Source: Candidatus Cloacimonadota bacterium (GTDB taxonomy: Bacteria; Cloacimonadota; Cloacimonadia; Cloacimonadales; Cloacimonadaceae). Taken from it: 54,365 bases of DNA. The stretch covers positions 1-54,365 of the forward strand of contig JAKQNV010000161.1 of NCBI GenBank assembly GCA_029565595.1, written 5' to 3'. This document shows positions 16,581 through 25,021 of this stretch, piece by piece (within the stretch, counting starts at the first letter, position 1; every line of letters begins with the position of its first letter). The notes beneath the pieces are model-generated. The model made no database searches and was not told where the DNA came from. It was given only the letters and a program-made list of their open reading frames with translations. A program made the translations under genes and the position numbers.

Positions 16581-17849
16581 ATGGGATATAAAACCAACAT
16601 CGCCAGCAACCTGGCCAATCAAGTCATCCGGCTCGTCATTGGCGCCCTGACCGGCATCATTGTGGCCAGGGTGCTCGGACCCCGTGGCCAGGGCTACGCG
16701 GCCTACATCATCCTGGTTTTCACGCTCATCGGCGATTACGGGCATTTTGGGCTCAACAACGCTGTCATCTATTTCCAGAAACGCAGCTCCTACCCTCCTG
16801 GCCGGGTTTTCAGCGTCAACCTGACCGCGCTGGGACTGGGTTTTTTAGTGATCGCTGCCGTAGCGATCGGACTCCGATTTGCGAAACTGGCGCTGGCCAG
16901 CTATTCCTGGCCCTACATCGCCGGCGGATTGCTCTTCGTGGCCTCGGATCTTGTCCTGACCAACCACCAGGCGTGGTTTGTGGGTGACGAACGCATCACC
17001 GCAAGCAACCGTTTGCAAATCCAGGCCTTTTTGGTGAAAAGCGCCGCGATCCTGGCGCTGTGGCTGGCCAAAGCCCTCACTCCCGCCACCTTTTTCGCCG
17101 CAGTCGTTTTCGGAGTGGCGGTCAGCGCCCTGCTCTTGCACTCACGCGTTGGGCGGAAATACAGGCCGCTACTGGATTTTGGGCTTCTCAAAAGGGAATA
17201 TTCCTACGGCCTGATCATCTGGCTCAGCGCGGCTTTTTGTTTTTTACTCTACCGCGTGGACCAGTTCATGATCCGCCGGATCCTGGGCGTGAGCGAGCTG
17301 GGGGTCTATTCCGTCTCCGTGAGTTTGGCCGAACTGATGTTTTTGATCCCGCTGAGCATCAATTCGGCTTTGCTGGGCCGCCTCTACAATACTCCGGAGC
17401 GGACCGCCTCGCGTAAGGTGCTGGCCCAAACTTTCAAACTCAGCCTCTACATCTGCGTTGCGCTGGCATTGGCCGGAATTCCGCTTTGTTTGCTGATCCC
17501 GCTGCTTTACGGCGCGTCCTATTCCGGGGCAGTGGCCTGCACGGTGGTCTTGCTGGCGGGAACGGCCTTCGCTTCATTGGCCATCGTTTCCGCGCAATAC
17601 TATTTTACGATCAACCGGCCGGTGCTGCATCTGATCGGCAGTTTGGCGGCGTTGCTGCTCAATGTCGCGCTCAATCTGCTGCTTATCCCTGCTTTGGGAA
17701 TTCTCGGCGCGGCGCTGGCTTCAGCCGCGTCCTACCTCGTTTTCGGGCTTTATTACCTCGGCTTGCTGCTCTGGCGGGAAAAATTCAGTGCGAGCGAGCT
17801 GCTGGCGCTCAGGCCCGCCGACATTCGCGAATTATGGAGAAAAAAATGA
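16581..17849 (+). CDS. Polysaccharide-type flippase (Wzx/MATE superfamily)
   Basis: 422 residues with about 12 hydrophobic helices. NIASNLANQVIRLVIGALTG followed by IVARVLGPRGQGYAAY is the typical first helix and loop of lipid-linked oligosaccharide flippases (Polysacc_synt / MVF superfamily), and VDQFMIRRILGVSELGVYSV is the matching half-way motif. It would move undecaprenyl- or polyprenyl-linked glycans across the inner membrane. No Shine-Dalgarno is visible before the ATG; the preceding 44 nt are a pyrimidine-rich CTCTG string. Its stop overlaps the next start (ATGA). It fits with the upstream glycosyltransferases as a glycan export step. Confidence 0.85.
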   Translation: MGYKTNIASNLANQVIRLVIGALTGIIVARVLGPRGQGYAAYIILVFTLIGDYGHFGLNNAVIYFQKRSSYPPGRVFSVNLTALGLGFLVIAAVAIGLRFAKLALASYSWPYIAGGLLFVASDLVLTNHQAWFVGDERITASNRLQIQAFLVKSAAILALWLAKALTPATFFAAVVFGVAVSALLLHSRVGRKYRPLLDFGLLKREYSYGLIIWLSAAFCFLLYRVDQFMIRRILGVSELGVYSVSVSLAELMFLIPLSINSALLGRLYNTPERTASRKVLAQTFKLSLYICVALALAGIPLCLLIPLLYGASYSGAVACTVVLLAGTAFASLAIVSAQYYFTINRPVLHLIGSLAALLLNVALNLLLIPALGILGAALASAASYLVFGLYYLGLLLWREKFSASELLALRPADIRELWRKK

Positions 17850-19393
17850 CCGACGTCCTGCGCGGCTACGTATGGCAAGACTCAAAACTGCTCGATCCCA
17901 TCCCCGCCGGCTTGTTTCCGGAAAATTGCACTCCCGGGGGTTTCGCGGAGATCCTGACCGGCCTTGACGGCTGTTTCTGCGTCATTATCGAACGCGGCAA
18001 CTTTATCTTGGCAGCGGTGGACCGCATCCGCTCCTATCCTCTGTTTTACGCGGTTCAGAACAACGAACTTCTCATCAGCGACGATGCCTTCGAACTCCGG
18101 TCCCGCCTGCAGGATCCCGCTTTCGACGAAGCCAGCCTGCCGGAGTTTCTCAGCACCGGAATCGTCAGCGGCAATAGCACTCTGTACCGCGACATCAAGC
18201 AACTCGAAGCGGGCCAGTACCTGGTTTGGGACAAGATCGCGGCCACGCTGCAGATCGGCGATCATTACGTTTACCGCCATGTTTTTGGGGAGGAAAATTG
18301 CGATCCGGCGGAGCTTGACAAAGTGCACGAACGCGTCATCGGCCGTCTGATCGCCAGCGCCCAAGGCCGCACTTTGGTGATCCCGCTCAGCGGCGGCCAC
18401 GATTCGCGCCTGATCGCGGTTATGCTCAAGCGTTTGGGCTATCCGAAAGTGATCTGTTTCACCTACGGCAGTTCCCATCTCCCGGAGTGCCAGACCTCCC
18501 GCAAAGTCGCGAAATTCCTCAATTTTCCCTGGTTGATCGTCGAACAGAACCGCCGCATGTGGTTCGAGGCCTTCCATTCCGAGGCCATGCGCCGGCATTT
18601 TCGCTACTCAACCCACCTTTCCGTGAGCCCGCACATCCAGGATTGGCTTGCCGTGCGGACCTTGAAAGAGCGCGCTCTCATTCCGGAGGATTCGCTTATC
18701 GTACCGGGCCATTCCGGCGATTTTCCCGAAGGCGCCAACCTGCCTCAGATTTTTGAGGACATGGAGGAAATCTCGGAACGGCAGTTGTTGAACACGATCT
18801 TCGAGCGCCAGTTCAACCTATGGTATTGCCCCAACGACAAGCGCCGCGAACTTTTCGCCGGGCGTGTGCGCGACTATCTGGGCATTCCCGAAAACCAATC
18901 CGCCGAAAGCGCTGCCTCGCTTTTCGACTTTTGGGACTGGCGCAACCGCGAGGCAAAATTCATCGTCAATTCCGTCCGCGTTTATGAATTTTTCGGCTAC
19001 GGCTGGCGCCTGCCGCTTTGGGATCTGGAATTTTTGGAGTTCTGGCGCCGCGTGCCGCTCTCCGGCCGGATGCACCAAAACCTGTATCAAAGCTACACGC
19101 GCAAATACCAGTATTTCCTGCCGGAATCCTCTAACAACCTGACTTTGGAGCAACGCATCAGAAAAAAGTACTTGTCCATGCAGTTCGGACACCTCACCGA
19201 TCCGGCTTACGGCCGTTTTTTGGATTACCGCAACCGCAGCGCCTACCTGAACGCCCGCGTGGCCTCGTTTTGCCTGCCCAACCTGCCCTACCCCGATTTC
19301 GTCAATCAGGAGCTGCCCGTCCTCAACGCCGACATCAACGGCTTGCAGGCCCTTATCTACATCCGCGAGCTGCTGTCGGGGCGCTTGGACTGA
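17846..19393 (+). CDS. Asparagine-synthetase-like protein lacking the glutaminase cysteine
   Basis: 515 residues from ATG 17846 (GGAG 7 nt upstream); the long ORF from 17486 is an artefact of frame overlap. The N-terminal domain (residues 1-170) follows the Ntn-glutaminase pattern of AsnB (DGCFCVIIERGNFILAAVDRIRSYPLFY, then LPEFLSTGIVSGNSTLYRDI) but the protein starts MTDVLRG instead of the obligatory Met-Cys, so the amide-transfer nucleophile is absent. The C-terminal synthetase domain has the PP-loop LSGGHDSRLIAVML, though the SGGxDS motif is intact only as SGGHDS. It may adenylate a carboxylate and use free ammonia or another amine. Gene context suggests modification of a surface glycan; the substrate is unknown. 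Confidence 0.8.
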   Translation: MTDVLRGYVWQDSKLLDPIPAGLFPENCTPGGFAEILTGLDGCFCVIIERGNFILAAVDRIRSYPLFYAVQNNELLISDDAFELRSRLQDPAFDEASLPEFLSTGIVSGNSTLYRDIKQLEAGQYLVWDKIAATLQIGDHYVYRHVFGEENCDPAELDKVHERVIGRLIASAQGRTLVIPLSGGHDSRLIAVMLKRLGYPKVICFTYGSSHLPECQTSRKVAKFLNFPWLIVEQNRRMWFEAFHSEAMRRHFRYSTHLSVSPHIQDWLAVRTLKERALIPEDSLIVPGHSGDFPEGANLPQIFEDMEEISERQLLNTIFERQFNLWYCPNDKRRELFAGRVRDYLGIPENQSAESAASLFDFWDWRNREAKFIVNSVRVYEFFGYGWRLPLWDLEFLEFWRRVPLSGRMHQNLYQSYTRKYQYFLPESSNNLTLEQRIRKKYLSMQFGHLTDPAYGRFLDYRNRSAYLNARVASFCLPNLPYPDFVNQELPVLNADINGLQALIYIRELLSGRLD

Positions 19394-19492
19394 CGAACCT
19401 TTTTTCGCTGGATAACCACGGAAAAACCGCCAATCTCACTTTTTGACGCCGGAACGTCCTTCCCGTAAGCTTTTCCCCTCTTCCCCCTTGCG

Positions 19493-19563
19493 ATCAATAC
19501 GGGATCAATACGGGATCAATACGGATTTCATCCGTAATGATCCCGTATTGATCCCGTATTGAT
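19493..19563. repeat. 71-bp 11-bp-lattice inverted repeat, copy A
   Basis: Three left units (ATCAATACGGG, twice, then ATCAATACGG), a 7-nt centre ATTTCAT, and three right units (CCGTAATGAT then CCCGTATTGAT twice). The reverse complement of copy B (32136-32206) differs from it at a single position. Lies between the AsnB-like gene and the next exported-protein gene. Confidence 0.95.
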
Positions 19564-19600
19564 AATAAGAGCCCAGGCCGGAAAAAATAATCTGTCAAAG

Positions 19601-19615
19601 GGAACGATTTTTGCA
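19601..19615 (+). promoter_or_regulatory. Weak sigma-54-like promoter candidate
   Basis: GGAACG-ATTT-TTGCA fits GG-N10-GC and differs from the GGCACG-N4-TTGCW consensus at one position. The GC is 47 nt before the ATG at 19661. Confidence 0.3.
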
Positions 19616-19660
19616 TTTGTAAAATACGGAAATTGCTGAATACGCTCTGTGAGGTGATAA

Positions 19661-21793
19661 ATGGCACGCAAGATAGCTTTGAGTTGCGCGTTGCTGTTGC
19701 TGGCCGCGACCGCTTTTTGCCAGTACCAGTATTGGGCAAACTACTGCAATACTTCATACTTGCAAGACCTGGCCTTCACGGCCACGGACATTTGGTGTCT
19801 GGCAAATTCGCCGCTGCGCATCGATCGCGCAACCGGACAGATCACGCAACTCACCCACGCCGATTCCCCGCTGCCGCAAAACCGCTTTACAGCTGTGGCG
19901 ACCGATCCCGCCGGCAATGTCTGGATGTTGCCCGAACGCGGCGCCCTACTCAAATACGACGGCACGAACTGGACGCTCTATGAGCCGGATTTCACCTACT
20001 ATGAGTTTAACTGCCTTGCCGTAGCCGGGACAAATGACATCTGGCTGGGTTCCTACTATGGCTTGGTGCATTTCGACGGATCCACCTTCACCAACTTTGG
20101 CGAATTCGATCAACTAAGCCAAATCTGCGTGGACCAGCTCGGTCGGGTGTGGTTTTGGGCTGAGGTGGGAGACATCGAATTCCGTTGGGATGTGCTGGTC
20201 TGCTGGGACGGAGAGAACTTCGACTTCAACTTCGACGTGCCGGACTATACCTTGGGCGGCGTCCAGATCGCCTTCGACGCTAATAACAACCTCTGGGCCG
20301 GGACCACGCATTTTGGTTTGGTGCAGTGGAATGGCAATGGCTGGTCCTATCTCAACACAGAAAACTCAGGCTTGCTGAGCGACGAGATCCGTTGCCTGGC
20401 CTTCGACGCCGCGGGCACGCTCTGGGCCGCGACTTCGGACGGGATCAGCTCTTTCGATGGGGTTACCTGGACCAATTTCACAGAGCAGAATTCAGCTTGG
20501 GGCGATCGCTATCCTTATCAGCTTAAAATCGCGGACGACCAAAGCGTTTGGCTCGCCACCGACGACGGCCTCGTGAAGGTCTCTGGTGGAGTCCTGAGCA
20601 CGGTGGACACCTCTCTGGGCGGATATCCTACTCCCTACTACTCCATTATGAGCCAGGCCCTGGCTCCGGACGGGTATTGGCGCTTCCTGATCTACGGCGG
20701 CATCTACCAATTCAATGCCGGCATCTGGACGCGGATGGAACTGCCGGTGGCGGATTTTGGCGCCAAAAGCATCCTCTACGACGCCTCCGGAAAACTCTGG
20801 GTGAACGGCTCTGCGGGATTGCTCTGCTTCGATGGCTCAACCTGGACGCATTACACCACGCAGAACTCCGGCCTGCCCAACAATGTGTGCAAAACCCTGG
20901 CGCTGGACCACGCGCAGAGGCTGTGGATCGGCACCCTGAACGGCCTGGCTTGCTTCGACGGCGCCACCTGGCAGGTCTATACCAGCTCAAACGCCCCCTT
21001 CCCCACCAACGAATTTTCTCTGGTGCGCTGCGATTTGCAGGGCCGGATCTGGTGCACCAGCGTCTGGACCTTCGATTCCTGGGGCGGCGCGGCGATCTGG
21101 GACGGACAGAGCTGGACCTGGCTGCCCATCCCGGAATTTGGCGATAATACCTACTATGTCTCGGATATCGACTTCCTTGGCAACGCCGCCTATTTCAGCA
21201 CCGGCGGGGGTTTGGCCAAGCTGGAAGACGGCACCTGGACTTTCTATACTGCCGCCAACTCCAATATCCCCTCCGGTTGGCTCAGTTGGGCGGCCACCGA
21301 CAGCTACGGCAACCTCTGGCTGTCTGGCCCAGGCCTTACACGTTTCAACGGCACTGCTTTTCGCAACTACCGGGTGGCCAATTCCGGCCTGGCTTCTGAG
21401 CCTTGCACAATCCTGCAGATCGACTCCCAAGACCGGATCTGGATCTCCTGTGGGATCTGGTCCTATCTGAGCGTGTTCGACTACGGGCAGGCGGTTCCGG
21501 CAACCGATCCCGTCGCCCCTTCAACTCTGACCTTGAAAGCCTGGCCCAATCCCTTCCGCGATAATGTTTCTCTGGAAATCCAGTTGGACCGCTCGCTCGA
21601 GTTAGAAGTTGCGGTTTTCAACTTGCGCGGCCAGCGCGTGAAAACAGTTCGCGCAGATCTTGGCGCAGGCAAAAACATCCTGGACTGGGACGGCAAGGAC
21701 GAAAAAGACATTTGCTGCGCTGCCGGGATCTACCTGATCAAGGCCCGGGGCCACGGTTTTGAGCGCTCCGCCAAGGTCCTGCTGCTAAAATAA
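19661..21793 (+). CDS. Exported beta-propeller protein with type IX sorting domain
   Basis: 710 residues, GAGGTG before the ATG. Signal peptide MARKIALSCALLLLAATAFCQ. The main body repeats a motif of about 40-50 residues of the form LWIGTxxGLxxFDGxxWxxYTxxNS(G/A)LPxN, matching the two-component-regulator propeller (Reg_prop) repeat, enough for one or two seven-bladed propellers. Reg_prop usually sits in the periplasmic part of hybrid sensor kinases; here there is no kinase, only a C-terminal type IX-like tail (LKAWPNPFRDNVSLEI, VAVFNLRGQRVK, DWDGKDE, AGIYLIKA, VLLLK). It is therefore a secreted propeller rather than a receptor. The 71-bp repeat copy A lies 98 nt upstream. Confidence 0.82.
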   Translation: MARKIALSCALLLLAATAFCQYQYWANYCNTSYLQDLAFTATDIWCLANSPLRIDRATGQITQLTHADSPLPQNRFTAVATDPAGNVWMLPERGALLKYDGTNWTLYEPDFTYYEFNCLAVAGTNDIWLGSYYGLVHFDGSTFTNFGEFDQLSQICVDQLGRVWFWAEVGDIEFRWDVLVCWDGENFDFNFDVPDYTLGGVQIAFDANNNLWAGTTHFGLVQWNGNGWSYLNTENSGLLSDEIRCLAFDAAGTLWAATSDGISSFDGVTWTNFTEQNSAWGDRYPYQLKIADDQSVWLATDDGLVKVSGGVLSTVDTSLGGYPTPYYSIMSQALAPDGYWRFLIYGGIYQFNAGIWTRMELPVADFGAKSILYDASGKLWVNGSAGLLCFDGSTWTHYTTQNSGLPNNVCKTLALDHAQRLWIGTLNGLACFDGATWQVYTSSNAPFPTNEFSLVRCDLQGRIWCTSVWTFDSWGGAAIWDGQSWTWLPIPEFGDNTYYVSDIDFLGNAAYFSTGGGLAKLEDGTWTFYTAANSNIPSGWLSWAATDSYGNLWLSGPGLTRFNGTAFRNYRVANSGLASEPCTILQIDSQDRIWISCGIWSYLSVFDYGQAVPATDPVAPSTLTLKAWPNPFRDNVSLEIQLDRSLELEVAVFNLRGQRVKTVRADLGAGKNILDWDGKDEKDICCAAGIYLIKARGHGFERSAKVLLLK

Positions 21794-21881
21794 CACGTTT
21801 TATAAACTTTAGTAAATAGACGCCCCTTCCCAACCTTTGAAGCGGCTGTGCCCGCCCTCAAAAAACCTGATCTTATGGGGT

Positions 21882-21898
21882 TTGGCACAATAGTTGCT
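21882..21898 (+). promoter_or_regulatory. Sigma-54-type promoter candidate
   Basis: TTGGCAC-AATAG-TTGCT: matches the -24/-12 consensus YTGGCACG-N4-TTGCW except for the G after the first CAC, with exact GG-N10-GC spacing. It lies 38-54 nt before the ATG at 21936. A search for rpoN and an enhancer-binding activator in the genome is needed to back this. Confidence 0.5.
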
Positions 21899-21935
21899 TC
21901 GTTTATCGCAGACTTCGCTACCTTGGGAGGTCGCC

Positions 21936-24896
21936 ATGAAAACGACGTTTGCATCTCTTTTAGTCTTGTTGTCCAGTGTATGGCTGGCGGCACAGGAAAT
22001 TCCGCTGCGCCAGGCCTATGACCTCCGCTGGAACGGTTTTCACCAGCGTGCCGCGGATAACTGCGAACTGGTGTTTTGGACGGATACAAGCGCCGGGCAC
22101 CGCGATATCTTCGCGCAAAAGATCGGTCCCAACGGCCAGGCCTTGTGGAACGAAGCCCAGGCGGTCGTCAACCACGGCGGAGACCAGCAACTTCTGGATG
22201 TGGTTCCCAGCTCGGACAACAATTTTATCCTGGTTTGGGGAGAAGTAGAGATCGACGACATCCCACAAATCCGGACCCAGAAGATCAGCTCGAACGGTCA
22301 GCGCCTGTGGGCGGGTGCCGGAGTCGCGGTCGGCGGCGTTGACCATCTAAAAACGGCCAAACTCGTGCCGAACCTGGCCGGCGGGGCTTTCGTACTATTT
22401 CAAAACTGGTCTGAACAGACAATCCGGGGCCAAAACCTGGACGGCTGGGGCAACCAGCTCTGGCCAAACGGCGGGATCGCGCTCGTCAGCCACAGCTCGA
22501 TCCTGGACCTCGACAGCGCGGTCGCCGACGGGGAGGGCGGATTTATCGCCGACGTCAGTAAAAACACCAATTCTGTCTGGATCTCCGAACTGACCAGATA
22601 TTCCGCCCAAGGCACGGTGGTCGGCAGCGATCCCCTCATCCCGGTGGGTTCGATGCCCAATTTTACACGCTATTCCATCCTGCAGAGCACCCCGGGATCG
22701 TTTATCCTCTACCATTTCGGCTTTTCGCCCAATTGCGGGCTGTGGCAACGCAGGATCGACAACCTGGGAGTGCCTGCGTCGCCTTACACCACGGTGGCCA
22801 GCCTGCAACTGAATAACAATCTCCTCCTGCCGCCAATGCTGGTCCCTACAGAGGACGGCGGAACAATTGCCGGTTATGAATCCACCGCTGAATCCGGGGG
22901 AAAACTGCTCGTGGCGAGGTTTACCGCCGATTTCGACCTTGTCTGGCCTGGCGCCGGAGTGGAGATCGCCACCGGCGGCATCGGCTCCTGGCGCGATCTG
23001 CGGTTTGCTCCCACCGCTGCCGGCGGCGTCTGGCTGACTTGGACGCAAATCATTTCCGACCAGGACAGTACGCAGGTCCGGGGCCAATACGTCGACCCCA
23101 ACGGTTTGCCGGTCTGGGGCGTGGGCGGTATCGCGCTCAGCCAGCCGGGCAGATTCGACCGCAATCCGGTCCCTGCGGCCTATCCGGACCGGGGGATGTT
23201 TTTCTGGTTTGACAGGCTGGAAGGTATCTCCAGCCTCCCACGCCAGGTGGTCAGTACCGGCGGAGCGCTGTTTTTGACTGAAGGTGGCGTGCCGCTTACG
23301 GCGAGTTTGGCCGGCCGGGCCGATCTGGCCGGATGCGTCGATCTCGGCGACAGGTTTTGCAGCTTTTGGGTCGACGAACGTCGCAATATGCAGATCTATT
23401 ACCAGATCAGCGACGCCGCCCAACAACCTTTTCTGGAAGAGAACGGACGGCCTCTCAATCCTCCCGGGGCGGGCTTCGAGATCCTGACCCAGGTGGAAAA
23501 AACGCCCTGGAATACCGCGGCAATCCTTTACCGGTACGTTAGCGACGATTACAGCCAACAGCTGTGTTATCTGCAGGAAATCGAACCTTCGGGGAACTGC
23601 GTCTATCCCGGCGCGGGTGTTTTCCTGGGCAATAACTTCGATTTCAATTACGGGGACAGTATGGGCTTTTCTGGCGGAGACATCTATCTGGGCTGGACCA
23701 GCTGGGACAATGAAATCTACCAGATCTGCGGACAGCGGATCGCTAACGGCCTGAAACAGTGGGGCGAAACGGGAAAAGTGATCGCCGTTATGCCCGCCAA
23801 TTGCTTTGCTTCCCTGGAATCTGTAAAGGGTGCCTATTACCTCTGGCGCGTGGAGGATTACGACCAAAACACCACTCAGTGCCGGGTTTTGCGGGTTACG
23901 CCCGGCGGCATTCCTGCTCCGGGCTGGAGCGACAGCGGGATCAATATCCTCGAAGCTGCAGGATATTACAACCAGGAAGTGCAACTGGCCGGCTTGCAGG
24001 GCCAGGATCTGATCGTCTTCATCCGGCTCAGCGAATACGGAAACTACCCCACCCGGGCGCAGCGGATCTCCGCTTCCGGCCAGAGACTGTGGCAGGACAC
24101 AGGCGTCGATCTGGTTCCCGACGGAACGCCAGCCTGGGTGCAGGACGCGGATTTCGGCGTAGAGACTGGCTTCGTCTATTCGACTCAGGACACTCAAAAC
24201 GACAATCTGCTTTTCCAAAGGATAGACGCCAACGGCCAGCTGCTATTGGCTCCGGCCGTTGTAATCAGCGAAGGTCTGAACAACTGCTACGACGCGAATC
24301 TGGTCCGCTTTGCCGATGGCTCCTGGCTTTGCGCCTGGAGCGACAACGACGGCGCCTGGATCCAGAACCGCGATGTTTTAATCAGGCACATTTCGCCGCA
24401 GGGAATGCCGCTCGGCAACACTCCCGAAGTGTTTTGCGGCGCCCGCTATCAACAGGCCTCTGTCAAGGCCGCGACCATCGGAAACCTGGCTTTCCTGGCC
24501 TGGAGCGATGACCGCGCGGGCATTCTCGACAGCGAAACAGCCATCACCGGCATCTGGGGCAAATCCTATACCAGCCACTTTGCGCCTGTAGCCGATCCGG
24601 AACTTTCTGCATCGCCCCAACCCGCGCTGCACGCCAATTTTCCCAATCCTTTCAATCCCTGCACCACCGTCTCATTTTCCTTGCCTCATAGCGGAAATGT
24701 TATTCTGGCTATTTACAACCTCAAGGGTCAGCTCGTAAAAACGCTGATCCCGGATTCCGCTCTCGACACAGGCGATCACAGCCGCATTTGGGACGGTTCG
24801 GATGAGGCGGGAAGGCCCGTGGCCAGCGGCGTTTACCTCTGCCGTCTGGTCTTTGAAGATGCCGCGCTGACCCGGAAAATGCTGCTGGCAAAATAG
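21936..24896 (+). CDS. Very large exported protein with type IX sorting domain
   Basis: 986 residues from ATG 21936, chosen because GGGAGG lies 7 nt upstream and the chain then starts with the signal peptide MKTTFASLLVLLSSVWLAAQ. The body contains recurring strand-turn units with phrases such as GxxLWxxxGVxV/I, VSxxGQRLWxxxG and DxxFCSFWVDERR; these look like weakly conserved propeller blades reporting 'output' text patterns, but I do not recognise a catalytic family. The C-terminus is a textbook sorting tail: FPNPFNPCTTVSFSL, LAIYNLKGQLVK, WDGSDEAGRPVASG, VYLCRL, KMLLAK. A rho-independent terminator follows 24 nt later, so the transcript probably ends here. Confidence 0.78.
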   Translation: MKTTFASLLVLLSSVWLAAQEIPLRQAYDLRWNGFHQRAADNCELVFWTDTSAGHRDIFAQKIGPNGQALWNEAQAVVNHGGDQQLLDVVPSSDNNFILVWGEVEIDDIPQIRTQKISSNGQRLWAGAGVAVGGVDHLKTAKLVPNLAGGAFVLFQNWSEQTIRGQNLDGWGNQLWPNGGIALVSHSSILDLDSAVADGEGGFIADVSKNTNSVWISELTRYSAQGTVVGSDPLIPVGSMPNFTRYSILQSTPGSFILYHFGFSPNCGLWQRRIDNLGVPASPYTTVASLQLNNNLLLPPMLVPTEDGGTIAGYESTAESGGKLLVARFTADFDLVWPGAGVEIATGGIGSWRDLRFAPTAAGGVWLTWTQIISDQDSTQVRGQYVDPNGLPVWGVGGIALSQPGRFDRNPVPAAYPDRGMFFWFDRLEGISSLPRQVVSTGGALFLTEGGVPLTASLAGRADLAGCVDLGDRFCSFWVDERRNMQIYYQISDAAQQPFLEENGRPLNPPGAGFEILTQVEKTPWNTAAILYRYVSDDYSQQLCYLQEIEPSGNCVYPGAGVFLGNNFDFNYGDSMGFSGGDIYLGWTSWDNEIYQICGQRIANGLKQWGETGKVIAVMPANCFASLESVKGAYYLWRVEDYDQNTTQCRVLRVTPGGIPAPGWSDSGINILEAAGYYNQEVQLAGLQGQDLIVFIRLSEYGNYPTRAQRISASGQRLWQDTGVDLVPDGTPAWVQDADFGVETGFVYSTQDTQNDNLLFQRIDANGQLLLAPAVVISEGLNNCYDANLVRFADGSWLCAWSDNDGAWIQNRDVLIRHISPQGMPLGNTPEVFCGARYQQASVKAATIGNLAFLAWSDDRAGILDSETAITGIWGKSYTSHFAPVADPELSASPQPALHANFPNPFNPCTTVSFSLPHSGNVILAIYNLKGQLVKTLIPDSALDTGDHSRIWDGSDEAGRPVASGVYLCRLVFEDAALTRKMLLAK

Positions 24897-24920
24897 CGTC
24901 AGACGAGTCTTAAATAGCAT

Positions 24921-24950
24921 AAAAAGGCGCGGCCAGTCCCGCGCCTTTTT
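24921..24950 (+). terminator. Rho-independent terminator
   Basis: AAAAAGGCGCGG (24921-24932) pairs perfectly with CCGCGCCTTTTT (24939-24950) around a 6-nt loop. It ends the 21936 gene. Confidence 0.9.
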
Positions 24951-25021
24951 CATTTTCGCTTGACAGGGCGCTCATGGCCTCGACAATGTAAACCAATAGA
25001 AAAGAGAGCCGGGAGCCGTAA

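Noticed and set aside
19494-19757. Minus-strand ORFs ending RIDPVLIPY (also at 32137, 53173)
   Set aside because: The shared C-termini come from translating the 71-bp repeat and do not show a protein family.
22395-24218. 607-residue minus-strand ORF
   Set aside because: It is antisense to the exported 21936 gene, has no ribosome site and no recognisable domains; long antisense ORFs are expected in GC-rich coding DNA.
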